Shown here: positions 48,592 through 58,589 of the stretch, in pieces | Layout of the letters: every line of letters begins with the position of its first letter | Numbering within the stretch: position 1 is the first letter of the stretch | NCBI GenBank assembly: GCA_950022655.1 | Contig: OX465581.1 | Coordinates: 31,033,300-31,097,299, forward strand | DNA length: 64,000 nucleotides | DNA from: Alentia gelatinosa | Lineage: Eukaryota > Annelida > Polychaeta > Phyllodocida > Polynoidae | Direction of reading: 5' to 3' | Notes under the pieces: generated by a model | What the model was told of the DNA's origin: nothing | Database searches by the model: none | Seen by the model: only the letters and a program-made list of their open reading frames with translations | Made by a program: the position numbers and the translations under genes

Positions 48592-49168
48592 TAGTCTGAG
48601 GGTACCTGGAGAACTGAGCCCGCAAGAGAACTGAGCCAGAGGTGCGAACTGAGCCTTCAGGAGAACTGAGCCTGGGGTTGAGATTTAGCGCTACCAACTG
48701 AGCCCAGAGGTGCGAAGTAATGTTGCGCAAATGTTTCGCTCGGCCCTCGCTACCCGGCGTCGTTACCCGTTTTTCTTTTACAGGGGAAGACCAGGCCTGA
48801 CCTACACCATTTCAGTAAATGTGTATTTGTATTTGTAATGTGACATATGTATTCAGACATTCAGTATTGTAATCTTTGTAAATACTATTGTAAATAAATC
48901 AAGCCGTGAAAACAGGATTTAATAAAATGTCTTGTCCTTATTGTATCATATCTTGGTCTCATCCACAATAATACATCTAAATGCAAGTTTATGTTTGGTA
49001 CTTTGGGAAAAACGGTTCCATTGGTGCTAGAAACATGGTTTGAACTAGCCCAGCACTGACTGAGCCAGGCTCAGTTCTCTTGGAGGCTCAGTTCTCCTGA
49101 AGGCTCAGTTCGCAATCACACCTCTGGCTCAGTTCTCTTGCAGGCTCAGTTCTCTTGTATTCAGTCTG
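48592..49168. mobile_element. Inverted-repeat element with GAACTGAGCC repeats in both arms
   Basis: The left arm (about 48592-48690) carries GAGAACTGAGCC, CAAGAGAACTGAGCC, GCGAACTGAGCC and AGGAGAACTGAGCC. The right arm (about 49065-49168) carries the inverse series GGCTCAGTTCTCTTG, GGCTCAGTTCTCCTG, GGCTCAGTTCG and two more. CAGTCTGAGAGGTAC at the right mirrors GTCTGAGGGTACC at the left only as a direct copy. No ORF is present. Confidence 0.6.
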
Positions 49169-49854
49169 AGAGGTACTGACTGCCAGGCAGTCAGAGCTTT
49201 TTATAGGTTTTAAAAATCAAAATATAGGCTTTTACAGGTTTTTCAAGGCCCAAAACATAGGCTTATAAGTTATATAGGTTTTTAGGGTTAACATATTCAG
49301 CATATAATAAGAGTCAAAATATAGTGAATCGCTCATTTTCAGTTCTTGATTTTTAAAAAATGAACCTAGATCTAGTACTAAATTGCAGGACGTCAGGATG
49401 TCTGGCTCATCAGGTTATACCCAGCAAGCATGTATATGCGTGTTAAGTTTCCAACAGGCAAGCCAGCCTGGCAAAAAAAGTCATACCAACTGTTGATTCC
49501 TAAACACCAGTGTAGAGGATCGATACCATAGAGCCTCCAGAGGTTACTAAACTCCCGATTATCGCCCGGGTAAAGCAAAGTTCCGCTCCCGATAGACTTG
49601 GCACACTACGACAACATGAACCACAGTTTTCTGGTTTATAAATGGAGAAACTGAATATAATTTCGGATTTCTATGTAGAAATAGCTGAAATTTCCATTTC
49701 TGGCATCAGAATTTCAATTTAAGGATTTCTGAAAGCCGTTAAACTGCATTAATTCTGGGTTACGGGTCACGGGTCTATCACCATATAACGTCGGTAATCA
49801 GCGAAAACCGGAACTTGCAAAACAGACTGGATTACGGGATACCTCAATAGGGTC

Positions 49855-49911
49855 TATAGGATCGGACTCGTCTGACTATGCGGTACGTAGTCAGACGAGT
49901 CCGACCCTATA
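49855..49911 (+). repeat. Short hairpin, 26-bp arms and 5-base loop
   Basis: The left arm is TATAGGATCGGACTCGTCTG followed by ACTATG (49855-49880). The loop is CGGTA. The right arm (49886-49911) starts CGTAGTCAGACGAGTCCGAC and ends CCTATA. Two of 26 positions are not Watson-Crick pairs, one of them a G-T pair on the plus strand. Confidence 0.85.
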
Positions 49912-50859
49912 CACTAGTATTCCAAATACGGGAACATACTGTTTGGGTCGCCCACGACTAGGGTACTCATAAATCTATAGCCTAGTATAGGTGTGAGCAT
50001 GTCTATTGTAATATTTGTATCGATAAAAACTTCACAATTCGAGAGGACAGACGTATTATATACTGGATAAATCTCACTCAATCAAAATATCGAGTTGTTA
50101 TTCCTTGAGTGAGTGTCTTACCTGGGATGGCATCTGAAATTGAAAGTGAGATGATGTTCACGAGCGATAATATAAGTTTTATCAATAAACAAACCTGTAA
50201 ATGCGTTTCTTAACAGTGACAACTATCTAAACCATCACGGACATACGTACCAATAAACTTGAAATATCAGCAATCAAGTAATTGTCTGCTTTTAAATGTC
50301 AATTTCACTTGGATGGCTCATCCTTTCAGTGGCCAAAAACAATACACGTGCACAGGGCCAATCTTCTGATTTTTACACACGCCGATAACCAGCTTCATCT
50401 CTGCTGTGCGCTTTTCCAAACTATCACTAGATGGCGTCGCCACACTCACTGTGCTAAGCTGGTTCCTGTTCATCCACTAGGAGGCACGGCGGACAACATT
50501 ACAGGGAGCCGCCACCCCTGTCCCTACTCTGTTCGACAAAGAGGATGGTTGGGTTCAGTTAAACTAGCCACCAGAGCTACACTATGTTAGCCGTGGTCGT
50601 GTAGCTCTGGGCGGGTTAAATACATTGGCCACCTGGAGCCAGTAGCTTTGTCTGGAAGTGGCGCGCTCACGCAAGCCGATGACTGTCGGCAGTGTCGCAT
50701 GTGCACCATGGAGTTTTATGTCCATGGTCGCACATTTTTAAAATAGATACCGGTATACGTGTACACGCCAAAGGCGCCACTGTTTTGTGCTTAGTTCCGC
50801 GACTTGGCTCTAGATGGTGCTACAATAATGTATACCAAAATGCATCACAGTTACTAGTT

Positions 50860-50905
50860 ATTTCTGTTATAATTTATAATCAAGTATTTAAGAAAAATGT
50901 GTTTG
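50860..50905 (+). repeat. Left part of an interrupted 200-bp repeat unit
   Basis: AATCAAGTATTTAAGAAAAA followed by TG matches the corresponding part of the 200-bp repeat (36460-36475 and 56908-56925). It stops at 50905, where the inverted-repeat element begins. The missing continuation resumes at 56745. Confidence 0.55.
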
Positions 50906-51505
50906 TACAGTAAAACCCCTCTTCCGGGACACCCCGCTTAAGGGGACACCCCGCTTAAGGGGACAATTTGCTCGGAACGGAAATTGTTCCCACTATTAAG
51001 AGTTTATTTTAACCCCGCTTAAAGGGACACCCCACTTAAGGGGACACCCCGCTTTAGGGGTCAGTTTTTCGGTACAGAAATGCTTAAAAACCCCGATTAA
51101 GGGGACAGTTTGGAAGGACATCATATCAAAAACACTGAAAATCCAAGTTTATGGTGCCCGTTTGTACGGGACAGACAGAACAATATGAAGGTGGTTATAC
51201 CTTCCTTGTGAAATTCGCTCCTTTTCATACCCCCGGTCTATGCCCCCATCCCATCCCCCCCCCCCCGCCCCCCACCCCAGTAACTTCTGAGAGAAATCAG
51301 CAGCCCTAAAAGGACTCATCGTGAGCCGCCCAGAGCCGCGACGGCTCAATGAATACCGCACCTTCAAAGCCCCCAGCCCTCCCTGTGTCGCCCACAGCTA
51401 ACCTGTAAGCAGGCCTCTTACCTGGCACCTTCAGAAGGCGCGAAAATCACTGGTACTAATATCCACTCACTGTAGCCCGCCCAGAGCCTCTAGAGATGTG
51501 ATTAT

Positions 51506-51687
51506 TGGCATGTATAATTATATCACCTGTATTATTATATGGATATATATTACTGGAGACACAGGACTAAGAAAACATGAATATTTATGAGATCACATGG
51601 TACAGGCTACATGTTTTGGCGGGCATTCACATGCTCCGCAGCCGCCATTGTGTTCAGGTCTCCAGGTACGATCACAATCTTTTTTTT
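51506..51687 (+). repeat. Ngaro split direct repeat A1
   Basis: It begins TGGCATGTATAATTATATCA and ends at ATCACAATC plus a T run. It is nearly identical to A2 (56146-56327). Confidence 0.92.
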
Positions 51688-52736
51688 GGATACCGCGATC
51701 ACCAGCCTTGATACAGAGATCCCTCCACACAAACGCCGGGGAATCGATGTCTGTATCAAAGTGTTCTAACTGTCGCCAAAAGCATATAGCGCCCAGGGGA
51801 CGGAAATGCTGGATGATGAGAAAGGACCAGAGCGACGCCGAGATGTCAGAGGAAACCAAACTCTCAGCGGCAACAGGGGGCATCGACGAGCCGCTAAGTT
51901 CTCGACCAAAAACAAAGAAAATCGAGGAACTTACCGAGGAAAGTAGCGAATCCGCCACAGGTGATGAATCCGACGTAGGGGAAAAGTTTTTTAAACGATT
52001 CCTCAGAAATCAGGAGCGGCAATCGACCGAAGTCCACTCCATGATGGCGGCTCTCACCTCCTCAGTACAGCACCTCTCCGTACGGGTGAGGAAGCAGGAC
52101 AAGAAATCCGGGCATCGATCTTCCAGCGACGAGACGTCAGACTCGTCCTCCGACTCTTCGAATTCCGGCAACAGGAGGACAAGCAAAGGTAAATCCAGGG
52201 TGAAACCCCTCCGATCAAAATCCTCCAAACACCGCTTCAGCCTTCGCCCGTACTTACGGGAGGGGGAGAAACGACCAGTAACGTTTTCCGCGCTTGTCAG
52301 TGCATTGGTGGCTCTCATCTTGGCAGCGTACGGAGCCGGAGTGCAGATATCCGGAATGCTGGACCATCTACGCTTCGTATCGGACAAGGCAGCAACTAGG
52401 GTATAATCCACGGAATCAATTGTAGCCTACGATGCCGAGGTGCGGCAACAAGCCAACTTGCAGGGACGACGAGCATTCTCTTACGGCTCGACTGAGGCGA
52501 TACACAGACACTTGGGCATCGAGGGCACCATCAACGCGTCAAATTCGAAGTCCAAATCCAAAGCGTCAAGTGCGGCAGAAAAAGACCAAGGTAAAGGATC
52601 AGTATGTTGGTATTACAACTATAAATATTGTAACAATCCCAAAAAGTGCTCCAAACTCCATGTTTGCTACTTGTGCCACGGCGAGGACCACAAGCAAAGT
52701 TCGTGCAGTAATGTCAAGCGACAAGACAAGGATTGA
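51597..52736 (+). pseudogene. Ngaro gag-like ORF with CCCH and CCHC zinc motifs, one in-frame stop
   Basis: The frame runs from an ATG at 51597 (or the later ATG at 51747) to a TAA at 52404-52406. It continues coherently in the same frame to a TGA at 52734-52736. The first part has a CSNCRQKH...C-type cluster, an acidic linker, a Ser/Arg-rich stretch and a hydrophobic ALVSALVALILAAYGAG segment. The second part has a CCCH finger, C-X7-C-X5-C-X3-H (from CWYYNYKYC), followed by a zinc knuckle, C-X2-C-X4-H-X4-C (CYLCHGEDHKQSSC). Gag proteins bind element RNA in particles. The in-frame stop may be inactivating or a readthrough site. After 52736 the same frame again stays open to 53144. Confidence 0.7.
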
Positions 52737-53277
52737 CAATCAGAACCATCAGGTAGAAATCTTCCTTTAACCCCGGTCAAGGCTTTTGTATCACCGGATT
52801 GCCGCAGAGACGGTACGAGTAATAGTATTGGTGAAAATTGTTCTGGTAATTTGTGTCTTGTTGTCCCTGCTGATGCCTGTCTTTGTAATGATAACCCGGA
52901 TGTTGATGTCACCAACACAGCTTCGGAGAGTGTTTTCAGGGAAAATACAACTCATAATCAGCCATCTGGCGCTGAAACTCATCACACTGCCATAAGTAAC
53001 CAGTTTGTATACCATCTAGCCGTTAAAACGACTGAAATTGGGTCAGAACTCGCCAAATCGTTCGACTGTAAACTACAGCAAATCCGGCCTCCTGGAAGTG
53101 GTGGACGGCCATGTTGGTCCTCCGCAGTTAATACCAGAACGTAAGTTAGAGATTAATTCTAATTCTAATTTAGGTTTGTCAAACCCTGTTAATTGTTGCC
53201 GCAATTCAAATACCGGGAATTATTCTGACAAAGATAGAATTGTTTTAGCTCTATTTGAATAATTACTACAACAAGAC
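52737..53277 (+). other. Ngaro spacer between gag and RT
   Basis: The gag frame remains open from 52737 to the TAA at 53142-53144 and reads as Cys- and Asn-rich protein. The frame of the RT ORF is open at 53038-53262 and then meets a stop at 53260-53262. The region therefore looks coding but broken. A protease was not recognised. Confidence 0.5.
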
Positions 53278-55092
53278 ATGTCGAACCGCATTCACTGCGG
53301 CTCTTCTTCGTGTCCAGTAGTTTTTCAAGATGGCGGCGACGTCGTGTCGCTTGTAGTTCGGGCAACCGGAGATCGGTTCCAAGTGGGTTCAAGTTGTTTT
53401 GATCAGGTTTGTACGTGTTCTCATTATGTGGGAGACGTTTCCTCACAACTTAAACCATGTTTTGCTCTGATTTCATGTTACAATCGCCAAGATTCACTAT
53501 GTATATCGGACATATACGTTCTACTCGGAGTAGTGTATGGGTTTCCCATTGTTGACAACGTAACTATCGATCCCTATACCTGTACCAATTACGATAGCAT
53601 CTATCAAAAACCAGTTTGTGAAAAAATGTCAGACTTGATAGATAAAGAATTATTGGAACAAAAAATTGTCAAGGCAAAAACAACCCCAGTTTGTTGTCAC
53701 TCCCTGGGAGTAGTTGCAAAAGCAGATGGTGGATTCAGACCAATAACAGACTGCAAACGCCCCCTAGGAAAAAGTATAAATACCTGTATGGACACTACCT
53801 GTCAGGATTTCTCCTACAAAAACCTTGATACTGTGGGTGAAAATTTAAATCAAGGAGACTACATGTCAGTTGTGGATATTTCTCAAGCATTCAGATCTGT
53901 TAATATTTTTCCTGGCCACATAAAATACCAGGGATTTCAATGGGACTTAGTTGGAGAATTGGAAATGTTTTTGGATTGTTGTATGTGTTTTGGGTTGAAG
54001 TGTGCCCCATTTATTTTCACACAGATTGGGGATTTTATTGTTCGTGAATTAACACACTCTTTTGAATTTTTCTGTGTTATCAATTATATAGATGATTTCA
54101 TTTGTATTTCCCCTACAGTAGATTCTTGTCAACCAGCCCTAAAACAATTGGTCAAAACCATTGTAGGTTTAGGATTTAAGGTTAAGGATTCAAAGATGGT
54201 ATTTCCATCTACTGTTTGTAGATATCTAGGTATCATAATTGACGGTGAGGAAATGACACTGACACTTCCGGCTGACAAACCCGCCAATCTTCAAAAAATT
54301 TTGAAGAAATTTTCCTCACAAAAGTCAACTACAAAATTGGAACTCCAAAAACTAGCTGGATTGTTGGTACATTGCTCAACAATAATCAGAGGTGGTCGAA
54401 CATTTAGCAGACAAGTTATTAACCTTTGTAATAATCTGGTTAACAGTTCAGACAGAACTAGACTAAATTTGGAGTTCAAGGCTGACATCAAATGGTGGAT
54501 GGCCTTTTCTACCATTTTCAATGGCACAGGAAAGATCATAAAGGTATCCAGTATCAATGTTTGTGTATATACCGATGCCTCAGGCCAAGGTTTTGGAGGC
54601 TACAGATCAGATTATACCGATTATTTCTGGGGTTCTTGGGATCCCCAGAAAACTGGTTGTGTACATTATGTGAAAGCCCCATCTTTTGATGACATTTCAG
54701 GCTCAATCAATTCCAAAGAACTTTGGCCACTACTAGTGGCAGCGAGACTTTGGGGCCCATCTCTTTCTGGCCAACATGTTCTATTTTTTACAGACAACAT
54801 GTCAGTAAAAATAATGGTATCTACTGGCAGAAGCAGATGCAAAGAAACTATGGATATGTTAAGAGAGCTCTTTTGGCTTTCTTTTGTTCACAAATTTGTC
54901 TTGTCTGTGGATTATATACCCGGTGTAAATAATATTGTAGCTGATTTCTTGTCAAGAGTCCATTATTACTCTGTTGCTTCCCTTGCAAACAATCAATTAT
55001 ACTGGGATCTATCCCATTGTTGCAGGAATGTCCTTGGAGGCCCTACAGACCTGGGAGCTGTTTCAAAACGTCGGTTAAGTCTATGGTTTTGA
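53278..55092 (+). CDS. Ngaro reverse transcriptase-RNase H
   Basis: The 604-residue frame has RT motifs GGFRPITDCK, SVVDISQAFRSV, FGLKCAPFIFTQI and the catalytic YIDD (residues 270-273), then KYLG-like CRYLGIIIDG. RNase H follows with YTDASGQGFGG (Asp433), SKELW (Glu481) and FFTDN (Asp506), and the late SVDYIPGVNNIVADFLSR. It copies element RNA into DNA and removes the RNA strand. The catalytic residues are all present and the frame is open. The chosen Met is the first in frame after a stop; the native start may be upstream. The tyrosine recombinase ORF follows 31 bases later. Confidence 0.9.
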   Translation: MSNRIHCGSSSCPVVFQDGGDVVSLVVRATGDRFQVGSSCFDQVCTCSHYVGDVSSQLKPCFALISCYNRQDSLCISDIYVLLGVVYGFPIVDNVTIDPYTCTNYDSIYQKPVCEKMSDLIDKELLEQKIVKAKTTPVCCHSLGVVAKADGGFRPITDCKRPLGKSINTCMDTTCQDFSYKNLDTVGENLNQGDYMSVVDISQAFRSVNIFPGHIKYQGFQWDLVGELEMFLDCCMCFGLKCAPFIFTQIGDFIVRELTHSFEFFCVINYIDDFICISPTVDSCQPALKQLVKTIVGLGFKVKDSKMVFPSTVCRYLGIIIDGEEMTLTLPADKPANLQKILKKFSSQKSTTKLELQKLAGLLVHCSTIIRGGRTFSRQVINLCNNLVNSSDRTRLNLEFKADIKWWMAFSTIFNGTGKIIKVSSINVCVYTDASGQGFGGYRSDYTDYFWGSWDPQKTGCVHYVKAPSFDDISGSINSKELWPLLVAARLWGPSLSGQHVLFFTDNMSVKIMVSTGRSRCKETMDMLRELFWLSFVHKFVLSVDYIPGVNNIVADFLSRVHYYSVASLANNQLYWDLSHCCRNVLGGPTDLGAVSKRRLSLWF

Positions 55093-55123
55093 AACAGCTC
55101 CCAGGACAACAAAGTTACAGTCA

Positions 55124-56137
55124 ATGGCCTATGCAGACAACACTATGCGGACTAGAAAGTCGCAATGGAATCACTATTTCAGGTTTTGTGGTTTATTTGG
55201 TTTTAACCCTTTGCCAGCTACCATTAGCCAAATTTGTAATTACATTGCATACATGACAAATCATTTATTGTATGTATCCATACAAAACTATTTGAGTGCA
55301 TTATGGTTACTCCATAATGTACAAGGTTTTGATCATGTGGATCCGAAAGAATTTCCTATCACCGAGACTTTAAAGGGCGCTAAACGTGCGGTTAGGCATA
55401 GTCCTGCCCAAGCCATGCCCTTATCCCCATCCGATTTGAGGAGAATTTTTAACCTTTTGGACCTTTCAGATAGCTTTGATTTATGTTTTTGGGGTGCAGT
55501 TGTGGTGGCTTTTCGAGCCCTTTTGAGAAAATCACACTACACCTTATCTCCCCACACACTCCGGGTCAAAGACCTTGAATTTTTCGATTGGGGAGTTTTA
55601 ATTCTAATTCGTTCATCAAAAACTATACAGTATCGGGAACACACTTTGAGAGTCCCCATAGCTATGGCAAAGGGATCTATATTCTGTGCCTACACTTATT
55701 TACAACTTCTATTGGCACATGTCCCACTAAAAGGTTCAGATTACTTATTTAGTTACTACAAAAAAGTGAAAATCATACCCCTTACCTATCAGGTGTTTTT
55801 GGACAAACTTAAAAATGTTTGTTCACACCTCTCCATCAAAGGTGTGACCTCCCATAGCCTTAGGCGTGGGGGAGCTTCGTATTTACACTCATTAGGTATT
55901 AATCTGGTGGACATCAAGTCCAGAGGTGACTGGAGGAGTCTTGCAGTATTACTGTATTTAAATGAGTCTCTAGAAACTGTAATTCTAAGAGACAGCAAGG
56001 TCTCCGACAGCCTCAAATATTTCTATAAAAAAAACAAAAAAAAACCAACTTCTGAATTGTATCTCTTGGCCGGGGATTTGGGCGACGTATATATTTTCCT
56101 GACTCGGCAAGAGAGCCAATTCCGCTGTTGTTCATAA
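55124..56137 (+). CDS. Ngaro tyrosine recombinase
   Basis: The 337-residue frame has the recombinase tetrad: Arg135 in FRALLRKSHY, His244-x-x-Arg247 in TSHSLRRGGASYL, and the likely nucleophile Tyr278 in VLLYLNES, with GDWRS (Trp270) between. The ALLRKS and HSLRRGGA motifs are typical of DIRS-order elements. The enzyme would join the element's DNA circle to the target, which explains the absence of a DDE integrase. The C terminus (DVYIFLTRQESQFRCCS) is encoded inside repeat B1, so the same peptide frame recurs in B2. All catalytic residues are present. Confidence 0.9.
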   Translation: MAYADNTMRTRKSQWNHYFRFCGLFGFNPLPATISQICNYIAYMTNHLLYVSIQNYLSALWLLHNVQGFDHVDPKEFPITETLKGAKRAVRHSPAQAMPLSPSDLRRIFNLLDLSDSFDLCFWGAVVVAFRALLRKSHYTLSPHTLRVKDLEFFDWGVLILIRSSKTIQYREHTLRVPIAMAKGSIFCAYTYLQLLLAHVPLKGSDYLFSYYKKVKIIPLTYQVFLDKLKNVCSHLSIKGVTSHSLRRGGASYLHSLGINLVDIKSRGDWRSLAVLLYLNESLETVILRDSKVSDSLKYFYKKNKKKPTSELYLLAGDLGDVYIFLTRQESQFRCCS

Positions 56138-56140
56138 TTA
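56083..56140 (+). repeat. Ngaro split direct repeat B1
   Basis: It begins CGACGTATATATTTTCCTGA and ends TTGTTCATAATTA. It is repeated at 56375-56432 and contains the end of the recombinase ORF. Confidence 0.92.
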
Positions 56141-56145
56141 ATATA

Positions 56146-56327
56146 TGGCATGTATAATTATATCACCTGTATTATTATATGGATATATATTACTGGAGAC
56201 ACAGGACTAAGAAAACATGAATATTTATGAGATCACATGGTACAGGCTACATGTTTTGGCGGGCATTCACATGCTCCGCAGCCGCCATTGTGTTCGGGTC
56301 TCCAGGTACGATCACAATCTTTTTTTT
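56146..56327 (+). repeat. Ngaro split direct repeat A2
   Basis: Second copy of A1, with one clear substitution at 56296. Confidence 0.92.
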
Positions 56328-56374
56328 ATATTTATTATTTCATTGTTTAATTTGTTAAATATTAATAAAAGTGC

Positions 56375-56432
56375 CGACGTATATATTTTCCTGACTCGGC
56401 AAGAGAGCCAATTCCGCTGTTGTTCATAATTA
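56375..56432 (+). repeat. Ngaro split direct repeat B2
   Basis: Second copy of B1; the 3' limit of the element lies at or just past 56432. Confidence 0.9.
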
Positions 56433-56744
56433 TTATATACCATGAAAAAACACACTCTGGCCGCCCGGGCCCGCTTGGGAATGCTCAATCTTTTAACCTC
56501 TAATTTTTTGTTTTTTGTGTATATTTATATTCATTTATATTATATAATTTATATTTATTTTCTTAATTATGTGTTATTGATAAACATTTTAACATAATAA
56601 CCATCGTTTCCTTCATTTATGTAGACCTGTATTCTTTATTGTATAACCATTGACAGACTGAAAACCCCGCTTAAGGGGACACCCCGCTTAAGGGGACACT
56701 TGGCCCGGAACGGAGGGTGTCCCCTTAAGAGGGGTTTTACTGTA

Positions 56745-56960
56745 GATTATGACTGTGTCTGAGACTTTTGCCCGGCATTAAAAAAAACCCATAAAAAGTA
56801 TCCTGTGACATCGAAATCTTAAAAATGTCTTATGTGACATAGCCCTTACGAAATAGTTATTATAAGCATTCCTGTGACACCTTGAATAGTGGTTCTATCT
56901 CGATTTCAAGTATTTAAGAAAAATGGGAAACTTTTTGGGAATATTTCTTATCAGGTATTT
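56745..56960 (+). repeat. 200-bp repeat, right part of the interrupted unit and continuation
   Basis: TGTGTCTGAGACTTTTGCCC, AAAAGTATCCTGTGA, AGCCCTTACGAAATAG, CCTGTGACACCTTGAAT and AAGTATTTAAGAAAAATGGG follow in the same order as at 36381-36700. It resumes where 50860-50905 stops. Confidence 0.6.
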
Positions 56961-57844
56961 CTGTGTTTAGAGCCTACATAGAACGTAATAACCTGGTTTG
57001 ATGCGCACACTGCAGATACCGTGTAGGATTTAACCCGACCAACCTCTCAAGCCTATAAGACATAAAATTTTGGTGTCTTAGGGGCCATCCATAAATTATG
57101 TCACGCTTTTCTAGGGCATTTTTAGGACCCCCCCACCCCCCTGTCACACTTTGTCACACATTTCATACCACCCCCCAAAATATTATGTTACACTTTCCCA
57201 AACAGCCCCCCCCTATTTTTGTCTTATTTAGCATAACATAATAGTTATTACATCTTTGACTAAGCTACTGTAATACACCATTAATTTAGTGGGAGATATT
57301 ACATGAGACAAAACTCCCGATTTACTAGATCACTGAAAAGCTATTGATATTTCACCATACTTTACTGCAGAAATTGTCATTTTAGACCAACCAATCATAT
57401 GCAGTACTGAACTTTGATCAAGCATAAATCTCATATACCCTAGTCTATTCTGGTGGTGCTCCACATCTTCCTTCTCCAATTATATGATGAAACACATTTA
57501 TGAGTTCAACCTGCCCATGAAATGGACACTGTACAATAGTTGGCAGGTGGTGCATTTGGGGATTTATCTTTGTGCACAATCATCAACTCCATCAACAGAC
57601 CATTTCCACCTTATTGCTCAGCATTTATTTCATTGGTTGGGGGAGGATGATTTCCATCTCACAGAGAAACCTGAAGATAGGGTTATGGTAGAAATCATCA
57701 TCACATAGGGAAAGGCCCTCTTGATCATGAGTTGACCACTGAAGAATTGAGAGTGTGAAACTGCAGTCTGCCACTGATCAAATGTATCCAGATACATTTA
57801 ATTGGCGAGCTAAAATATCCTCAGGTGGTGCCATATCACTTAAC

Positions 57845-58450
57845 CCTTTCCTTACCAGCCTCCCATGGGGTTATCTGGTAAAAATATGTGTCTAGTTTGG
57901 AAGTTTGCTATTTCATAGCCAGTGAACCCGGCCCTGTCCCTGTACAGGGCCGGGTTATTATTATATATAGCCTTCCCACGCTTTGTCATTCCAATGAATT
58001 TCCATACTGGCCGCCATCTGACATGGATGAAAAAGACTGAATCAATGAATATAGACCAATTTGTGTTTGCCAACCTTCAAAATAGGTGTCTGTTGCTTTA
58101 TAACTGTGTATTTAAAGGTAGTTTTCCAGTGGAGCTTGGCTGGTTCTCAAGTCCAGCCATTTCGTTCAGCCTTCCTCGCTGGTTCCCTAACTTCAAAGTG
58201 CCTCGCCTATTTACATAGAACAGCTGTTCACCCCTGAATGGAGATCAGGGGTGAATACTTTACCTAGCTATTTCATAATGCTGTGTTAGATTCTTTTCAA
58301 ACTTGGGCTTCTATTCTTACATGATATGTAAATTCTATCTGTAGTCTGTTTTTTTAAAACATTTTTCAGTTGCCATGGCAACCAATTTAATTCTTTTTGA
58401 CAACAAATTGAATTTCTTAACAGTTTTTCAAGGAAATGGCAGTCATTTGA
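57845..58450 (+). repeat. Internal duplicated segment, unit 1 (interrupted by an insertion)
   Basis: CCCATGGGGTTATCTGGTAA, TCTAGTTTGGAAGTTTG, TGTTAGATTCTTTTCAAAC, TCTATCTGTAGTCTG and CAGTTGCCATGGCAACC match 58590-58800 in order once the 57918-58266 insertion is removed. Confidence 0.6.
57918..58266 (+). mobile_element. Hairpin-ended non-autonomous element, copy 2
   Basis: It is flanked by the 11-bp direct repeat GCTATTTCATA (57907-57917 and 58267-58277). The 5' end has a CCCGGCCCTG...CAGGGCCGGG hairpin and the 3' end a TTCACCCCTG...CAGGGGTGAA hairpin. The reverse complement of the whole occurs at 8933-9240. No ORF is present. Confidence 0.75.
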
Positions 58451-58589
58451 TAATACTGTCATATATCTTGGCTATAATGGTCAGGATACTAAGTTTGGAC
58501 TGCTGATGCACACCACTTTGGAGCCTTAGATTGCTAAATAAACTGAAAGACTCAACACAACATTTTCATCCAATATCTAGCAAGAGAGG

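Larger units (their letters stand above)
51506..56440 (+). mobile_element. Ngaro-type tyrosine-recombinase retrotransposon
   Basis: The split direct repeat layout is A1 (51506-51687), coding region, B1 (56083-56140), A2 (56146-56327) and B2 (56375-56432). A1 and A2 are about 182 bp with one visible difference (A at 51656, G at 56296). B1 and B2 are about 58 bp and match almost fully. The coding order is gag, RT-RNase H, tyrosine recombinase. This A1-ORFs-B1-A2-B2 pattern is the hallmark of Ngaro/PAT-like elements of the DIRS order, which integrate by recombinase through a circular intermediate. No methyltransferase domain was seen, which favours Ngaro over DIRS1. Near-identical repeats suggest a recent insertion. 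Confidence 0.9.
50908..56742. mobile_element. TA-flanked DNA element (CAGTAAAACCCCTCTT ends) hosting a Ngaro insertion
   Basis: The left end is CAGTAAAACCCCTCTTCCGG then GACACCCC. The right end, reversed, is CAGTAAAACCCCTCTTAAGG then GGACACCC. TA flanks both sides (50906-50907 and 56743-56744), as for Tc1/mariner-type elements. Subterminal CCCCGCTTAAGGGGACAC units repeat several times on the left (50930-51110) and right (56662-56710). Without the Ngaro insertion the element would be under 1 kb and without a transposase. Confidence 0.65.

Noticed and set aside
50282..50590. 102-residue plus-strand frame in GC-richer DNA
   Set aside because: It has no recognisable domain, no supporting splice sites and no repeated pattern; it may be chance.
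56217..56429. 70-residue frame ending like the recombinase C terminus
   Set aside because: It is translation of repeats A2 and B2; the shared end comes from the B1/B2 duplication, not a gene.
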